From positions 183,501 through 247,500 of the forward strand of contig JAWDGP010000452.1 in the NCBI GenBank assembly GCA_033675545.1: a stretch of DNA of 64,000 nucleotides. The letters are read 5' to 3'. Position 1 is the stretch's first letter; every line of letters starts with the position of its first letter. Shown here piece after piece: positions 46,641 through 64,000 of this stretch. The translations under genes and the position numbers were made by a program. The DNA comes from Elysia crispata. Taxonomy: Eukaryota; Mollusca; Gastropoda; Plakobranchidae. The notes beneath the pieces are model-generated. The model saw nothing but the letters and a program-made list of their open reading frames with translations. It was not told the DNA's origin and ran no database searches.

Positions 46641-47663
46641 CAATGGGTTATTGCGAAACTGAATTTGACATTCCCGAGGTTTATGAAAAATATTTTTTTT
46701 CAGCCTTTTTAAATTGAAAAATCCACTTTGATAAAAATTAAATGTCTTTCTTTTTTTTTTTTTTTTTTTTTTTACGAAAACATAATTTAAAAAAAAAATA
46801 AACAAAGAAACAAGAAATCTTTACTTGCAACAAGTTAATCCTGTATTAGAAACATAGTAAGACTTTTAAAAAGTTCAGGAAGTGTGATAGTATGATACTT
46901 CGTACCGATTTTAATAAATCATAGACAATGAAAATATACTTTTAAATCCAGAAATATAGCTGATCTTCTTCATTTTCAATTCACAAAACAATTTAATCAT
47001 AAACACAGGTGTTTTAGTTTGCATGTTAAATATATTGTGACAAAATGAAAAATAAAACAAGTGTGACAAGCATCTCCTAAGATAATTTCTCCCACTCTAA
47101 ACTTTTTCAAATTAAAAGAATGATAGTGTTTGTAGAAAACCTACCTAGGTTACTGTCCTCAATCAGCTCCGGTATTCCACAAAAAGCTTTTCTGAACTAC
47201 ATTCACCCGCCCACTGAATCTCTGTACTCTCTATTTATATTTATTGACTATGATAGAAGATCTTTGGCTTCTCAGGTCAAAACAGGTCATAATGTGACCT
47301 GATTAACACATCTCTAATTTTTTTCTCACATTAGTCAGGTTAACATAACCACCTTTGGTACGATGGGTGGTTGACTGACCTGTCACGTTGTAAAACTTTA
47401 CGGTGACACTTGTTCTAATAAACCGTAGAAACAATGATTTAAAACAGCCTATTACTAAACCTTTTTATCTGTCTAAAACAAATTGTCAACCCCAGGATAA
47501 ATTCAAACTGTGTCGACGCTCTTCGTAATGAACTGACCCTTGATGCGATATTAAATTAATTCTCAGCGGATAGGAGGTGATTAACTATGACATTTTTGTC
47601 CTCCAAATATTTAGAACCATCTGTGATGCCATATTATTTCTCCCTATTGTTTCCCCAACCCTC

Positions 47664-58591
<10,928 letters not shown>

Positions 58592-59118
58592 CTGAGAAGC
58601 AAACAATTTTAATTCAAGATAGATTCAAGATTAAAAAAATAACCGTTTTTAAAAATTACATTAAAAATGATCAGAAATATTTCTGAAAAAGGCAGATGAG
58701 CTTCGAATACGAAGCTAATACACCACAAGCAGCTTCTCGATATTCCGAGGCTTGTCAATGTTCAGATAAATCATCAATCATATCTCTATCATAAAAGTAT
58801 GGCGGTACAACCCAAAATCCACATCCCGGAAGTGCAAATCGGACTGGCGAAACTGACTTCCCGAGAGGAAAGAGAATATCCTGATAATAAAACAAAAATG
58901 TCGAGGTATTTGGAATAACCTTTAGAAGTTTCCACCAATCACATTAATTTGTTGTATAGCCTTATAGTTCTTATTTCATGCCGCAGCATGGATAAACCGT
59001 GATTGAAAGAAAGTGTTTCTTGTAACTAATAGGAGGGTGATACAAAGAGATCCGTGGCAAAATCAAACTGATTCGGGTTAACATCTTTTTCAGCTAAGAT
59101 TGGTCGAGAGGAAAAGAA

Positions 59119-59439
<321 letters not shown>

Positions 59440-61987
59440 GAGGGGAGGGGAGGCGCCAGAAGGAGAATAAAGTTGAAAATTTTCAAAGGAAAAGAAAGGA
59501 AGTGGGTTATGAAAGAATACGCAGAAAGAGCCGAATTATAGGGCTGTTTTCAATTTTACCTCACCGTGTTGCTAACAGTAAGGCAATAAAAACAGATCAA
59601 GTCACACGTGGAAATATCACTCTAGCGGTACATGCGGTCTTTATATGTCACCGAGTTACAACACTTCTCTCAGTTTACAAAAACGGTGATGGCGATTTAC
59701 AAAAAAAACCCCTACTTTTATATAGACATTTTTTCTTCATTTACAAGGCAATACCATTTTCCACTCGTTTACGTTGTAAACAATGGCTTAAAGTTGTTTT
59801 GAAAAATACATCGAGCTGCTCATTGCTTATGAGAACAGAGTCAGTTTTCGGTACCAGACTTTTAGAAAAAAAAAAAAAAAAAAAAGCAAAAAAAAAAACC
59901 AAAACAACAGGCTGATGTTGTCTAGTTTTTTAGCATAACTTTTACTGGGGCACAACCACATTCTGCAATATTGTTAGGAAATTTACAAAAGGGAAATAAC
60001 CCAGACACATCAAATACATGAGATTCATGAGTTTTTGTCCTTAAATACCTCATAGAAACCCCATGAGGAAAAAAAATGTCTGAGAAGATTTAACAATAAA
60101 AATGAATCTAGACTAATTATTTTACCGCGCAACATAAAGTGGATTTTTTTCATGTTTCTATTCTACATCACAATTAAAAAAAAATTCAAGACCTGTTTGT
60201 AAAACAAATTAACTTGATTGATCGCTTGGTTTATCGTATAGTTGATTGATTGATTGATTGATTGACGGGGTGGTTGACTGTTAGTCTAATTTTTACTTTA
60301 AAATGTTCCTCAACATTAGTTGCTTGATGAACTGTACTGAACTGTTTTACTGTGGTATCACTCGCTTCTGACATGGACCAGGAAAGATTTAGTCTCTCAA
60401 TAAGTCATTTTGACATTCCGTCTGGTTCTTTACCACTGGAACTGAAAAATAAAGCAACCGTCACCATCCTTCTGTACCAATCTTCTCTTTGTTGAACGCA
60501 CTATTGGCTGCCTGACAATTCTAGGCGTGTAAACTTGTCGGGGGTAAAAGGGCATAAAATAACGAGACCTAAAACTGATAGAAATTCAGAGATGAAAACA
60601 GGCAAAACATGATGGCACTAACAAGTACAGTAGTAAACACTAAGCTGAGAAATAATGGTACATATTTTATTTTAAGAACGTGATATAACAAGCAGCACCG
60701 TCTATAATTCTGAATATTTAAGCAGTTGAACTTCGCATATCTTTTAGTCTTTTAATTTTTTGTTTGTTTGTAGAATTACACGAATTTTGCATTTGTTGTT
60801 TATTTTTCTTTGACCTTTTCATTCGTAATTTTGCCTGTTTGTCAAAGTGACTTATCTTTCTATCCATTTGTCATTGTTATGTTGACCTAAATAGGTGTCT
60901 CTCTGCCTCCATTATGGTTCTAAATCACAGACGCCTGCCCTTTGCTAGGCAGCCCATCTTTGTTCGGTTCTGTAAAAAAAAAAACCGCCTTTGTTTTCGT
61001 TGTTTCTTCCCCTCCTTCTCCTCGGCGACTTCTGCTAATATGTACTCACCTTCTCTCTCTCCCTTTTTATCCCTCTCATTCATTCTTTTTTCATTGTTTC
61101 TCTCTCTTACTCTCTTCCGTTCCCTTTCCTAACATATGAACTCTCCCTCTCTATCTCTCTCTCTATCTATCTCTCTCTTTTCTTCTCTCTCGCAGCTCTC
61201 ACCCTTTCTTGTCCTTAGTCCATTTTTACTTGGCCTGCCTATCTGCCTGCCTGTATATCACTTTGTCTATGTTTCCTTCACCTCCTTATTGATCTCTCGA
61301 TATAATTTTTTTCTTACGTTATAAAGCTATACAATGGAGAGCGACCCAAAAAAACCTCTCCAAGCCAGGAGCATAGAACATCACCCTCTGTCAAAGGTTA
61401 CGGAAATTGGCTTGACCTGTAAAATAATGCTACGATTAAATTAGTCACACACTTCCGGACCTCTTGTACTCTTCCCGGAACTGAGAGAGCCATCAAGGAC
61501 CTGGCGCAATGGCTGACTGTAGCTTTCCGGAAGTTTCCCCTCAGGGCATCATTCAGAGCTGACTGTCAGCTTTCGATCTTTGCTAGAGATTCTAGTCCCA
61601 GAGACATATTCTAACTCTTGAAGCAGCAGGTTTAAAAAGAGGATGGAAAAATAAAACAGTTCGGCTTACCAAACCATCGCAATTTATTGGGCATTTGTTA
61701 TTCTATTCACAACTCTAGATCTAAATCTTGAAAAAAATCAGATAACAGTCAACAATTTTTTTGTTGAACAAAATTCACGTTTTAAATAAAAGGCACGGGT
61801 GGAGGTTGGAAGCCATTTAGATTCTAGATAGGAAAACTAACTTATCGAACCTGCTCGTTCATTAAATAAATAAATTAAGAATCATAAGAAATATGCGTTC
61901 ATTTATTCAGTACCTATCAATGACTCTAAAATCAATAAAACGATATAAGGTATGGTGAAGAAATGATACTGAGCTATAAAAAAATAT

Positions 61988-62066
61988 TGCAAAACCCAGG
62001 ATTTTAACCAGGGAGTTTGTGAGACAAATTATGTCTTGTACCGCTCCACCCAACCTTAGCTGTTTA
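61988..62066 (-). other. degenerate tRNA-like sequence (pseudo-tRNA or SINE head)
   Basis: On the minus strand, GGTTGGGTGGAGCGG resembles an A box/D arm with GCT and AGC able to pair; AGAC-ATAATTT-GTCT is an anticodon-like arm with a 7-base loop; CCTGG-TTAAAAT-CCTGG fits a T arm with four of five pairs and a near B box. The acceptor arms (AGATAAA and GTTTTGC) pair poorly. A run of T follows soon after. So it is not a working tRNA but fits a tRNA-derived relic. Confidence 0.5.
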
Positions 62067-62267
62067 TCTCATTATCCGATAGGATTTCATCCTCTATGGT
62101 CCTGGAGTGCATTATGAGGCAGGGTGAGAGGACTTGTGGGAACCATCTGCAGTACCTGAGATGCTGATGTGGAGGCTTTTAGAAAATTGTACCATCTCTG
62201 AGATGAATTAATTGCTAGGCAAATAATATAATTTGTGGACCTATTTTTTTTCTCTTTAAAAGAAGGT

Positions 62268-62465
62268 CTAGAAGCCGTTTAAGAAAGTTTCCTCCTTATG
62301 GAGAGTGGCATACCAAGCTGATAAGATATCATGAAAAAATGCACCAGTTCTTTTTCCCAAAAAGACACCATGGAAATAATTGAATGCTTTTGATGCATTC
62401 ACACAGAGAACATTTATCTCTTCCCAAACATGCAGGATTTTCTTGACCACGCCAGTGGCTACCAC
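62268..62465 (-). mobile_element. possible decayed LINE reverse transcriptase fragment
   Basis: The frame contains NVLCVNASKAFNYFHGVFL followed by ILSAWYATLH. This resembles palm motif A of many LINE reverse transcriptases (DASKAFDxVxH...LF...L..WY), with both acidic positions changed to Asn. No YADD motif is found next to it. A short match only; it could be chance. Confidence 0.35.
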
Positions 62466-62975
62466 TGCCTAGGGATCAAGAAAATGCGCTATTGAAGAAG
62501 AAAGTGCCATATTGGTGTACTCAACTCTTGGATATATTCATGAATCAGTCCATGATATGACAAACTCTCAAAAAATCATTCTAAGTTTATCCAGCGTGTA
62601 AAACAGTGGAAAATATAGCGGACCAGAATGCCACTGTGAATGAAGAGCCAAAAACTTTGGACTCAAGCAGATCCTGAATCTAAAAAAAAAGCAGCACCAA
62701 AGAAATGTCCGCACATAAACCAGTAGGAGCTCTATCGAAATTGCGAAAAGTTACTTTTAGAAATACATTTCTGACACTCATGCATGAGGCACCTGATTTT
62801 TTCAAAACAATCTGTAAAACATAGGCAGCCTCACTCATTTTTTAATAATCCGCAAATCAATAGAGACTGATTCAAGGTACTTTTGTCGACTTTAATTTGA
62901 CGTGTGAATAATCAGATACACTTTTGAATCACCCAAGTAAGGTTTTACCACGGCCTCTTTGTCGTAAAGTAGGGT

Positions 62976-63091
<116 letters not shown>

Positions 63092-64000
63092 CCCTCTCTC
63101 TTACATTTCTTTTTTGATTTCAATTGAAGTCCAGTAATCTCTCAACAGTGGGTTTTTTTTAAACGTCATCCAACTAAATCAGCAGGATTTTCACTCTCTT
63201 TTTCAAACTGGCCAGTAATTGTGTTGGTAACGCATAATTAATTTTTCGCACTTCCCTTAAAGGATGACAGACGAGCTAGAGCGAGACTTTGAGAAAATAG
63301 TTTTAACAAACTTAGGGGAATGCAAACTTGCACAGCACAATCCTACATGCTGAAATAACTGGATGAGCTCTGGTCAACAAAAATAAACAATGAGAAAACA
63401 TCCGCTTCTATTAATTCTGGTTGTGCTGTGCAAATACCTTGTGCCCCATTTGGAATTTTCTATTCTTATCTTTTATAGATTTAGTGTGCATCACTCAGAA
63501 CCCTGATATTAGTGTAGATGGCTTTCACTGGTTAAGGTTACTAAGTGCACACGGTGACGAAAACTTATAGAGAAGTTACTTGATGTGATATAGCATATCT
63601 TTAAAAATTAGATCGTGAATTGCTGTAAAAAGATAAGCATCATTCTTGTATCGGTGCTTTGTATCTTCAATAGAGAAAAGTGTACGTTAGGTGACAGAAT
63701 GAGAAATATGAAAACTATAGAAATAGTAACAGATGGATGGTGGCAGGATATCGATAAAAGGAACATATAAGAGAGAAATATGAAGAGAGAAAATAGTATT
63801 GCAAAGAGAAAAACTGTAATCCAAAGAGGCTGAACATAGAAGGATGGCGGAAGCGGCGGATATGGAATGGTTTTTTGGCAATGATCACAATAGATGTAAC
63901 AGTTAGAGTTCTACCCACCCATAGCAAGAGAGGAATGTAACACAGCGCCCCACCTGCGTCACCAGACTCAGGGAGAGTAACTCAGAGTGATTAAGCCTCA

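Noticed and set aside
62100-62150. RQG motif on the plus strand (MRQGERTCG) as an RT block
   Set aside because: It is on the opposite strand to the SKAF motif and lacks the usual following residues.
63948-64000. first visible upstream exon of the adhesion GPCR
   Set aside because: Only about 15 codons are visible, its end phase does not fit the next exon, and the donor GTGGGG is weak.

Overview
The window looks like nuclear DNA of a mollusc, probably a gastropod. Genes are split by introns with GT-AG junctions, the base composition is AT-rich, and simple repeats are extremely dense. One receptor has the architecture of the gastropod GRL101-type LGR family, with LDLa repeats, LRRs and a rhodopsin-like 7TM. 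Three host genes are recognisable, all on the minus strand.

1-4.7 kb: the 5' part of a large leucine-rich-repeat GPCR. It carries a VWA-like domain, a C-type lectin domain, LDLa repeats, LRRs and TM1-4, and runs off the left edge. Its frame is broken at several places, including by a 54/56-bp minisatellite that grew inside the lectin exon. It reads as a pseudogene, or as a poorly polished assembly of a real gene.

4.7-32.5 kb: no convincing gene. This stretch holds a probable solo LTR (7333-8690), four minisatellite arrays (49, 40, 64 and 40 bp units), a 1.7-kb G/T-rich trinucleotide block, a diverged dispersed repeat pair (15.65 and 20.55 kb), a pogo-like DNA transposon scrap and a 450-bp tetranucleotide array.

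32.5-39.9 kb: a complete eight-exon monoglyceride lipase gene (MGLL, 300 aa). All splice phases agree and the Ser-Asp-His triad is present. Its introns hold many microsatellites and a 27-bp minisatellite.

39.9-47.7 kb: intergenic, with trinucleotide blocks, GA arrays and a dimeric 56/57-bp minisatellite.

47.7-58.6 kb: the 3' ten coding exons of an adhesion GPCR (GAIN, GPS, 7TM, short tail), again with consistent splice phases. A 5'-truncated CR1/L2-type LINE with an open reverse transcriptase frame sits antisense in one intron, beside a 300-bp GAA array.

58.6-64 kb: the upstream side of the adhesion GPCR, with a long GA array, a tRNA-like sequence, a possible decayed reverse transcriptase fragment and a CT/TA microsatellite.

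Two genes encode cell-surface receptors and one an enzyme that degrades a lipid signal, but nothing in the sequence ties them into one system. I found no clear new defence, toxin or mobile system. The most interesting signals are the minisatellite grown inside a coding exon, the organised structure of several arrays, and the decaying multidomain receptor.
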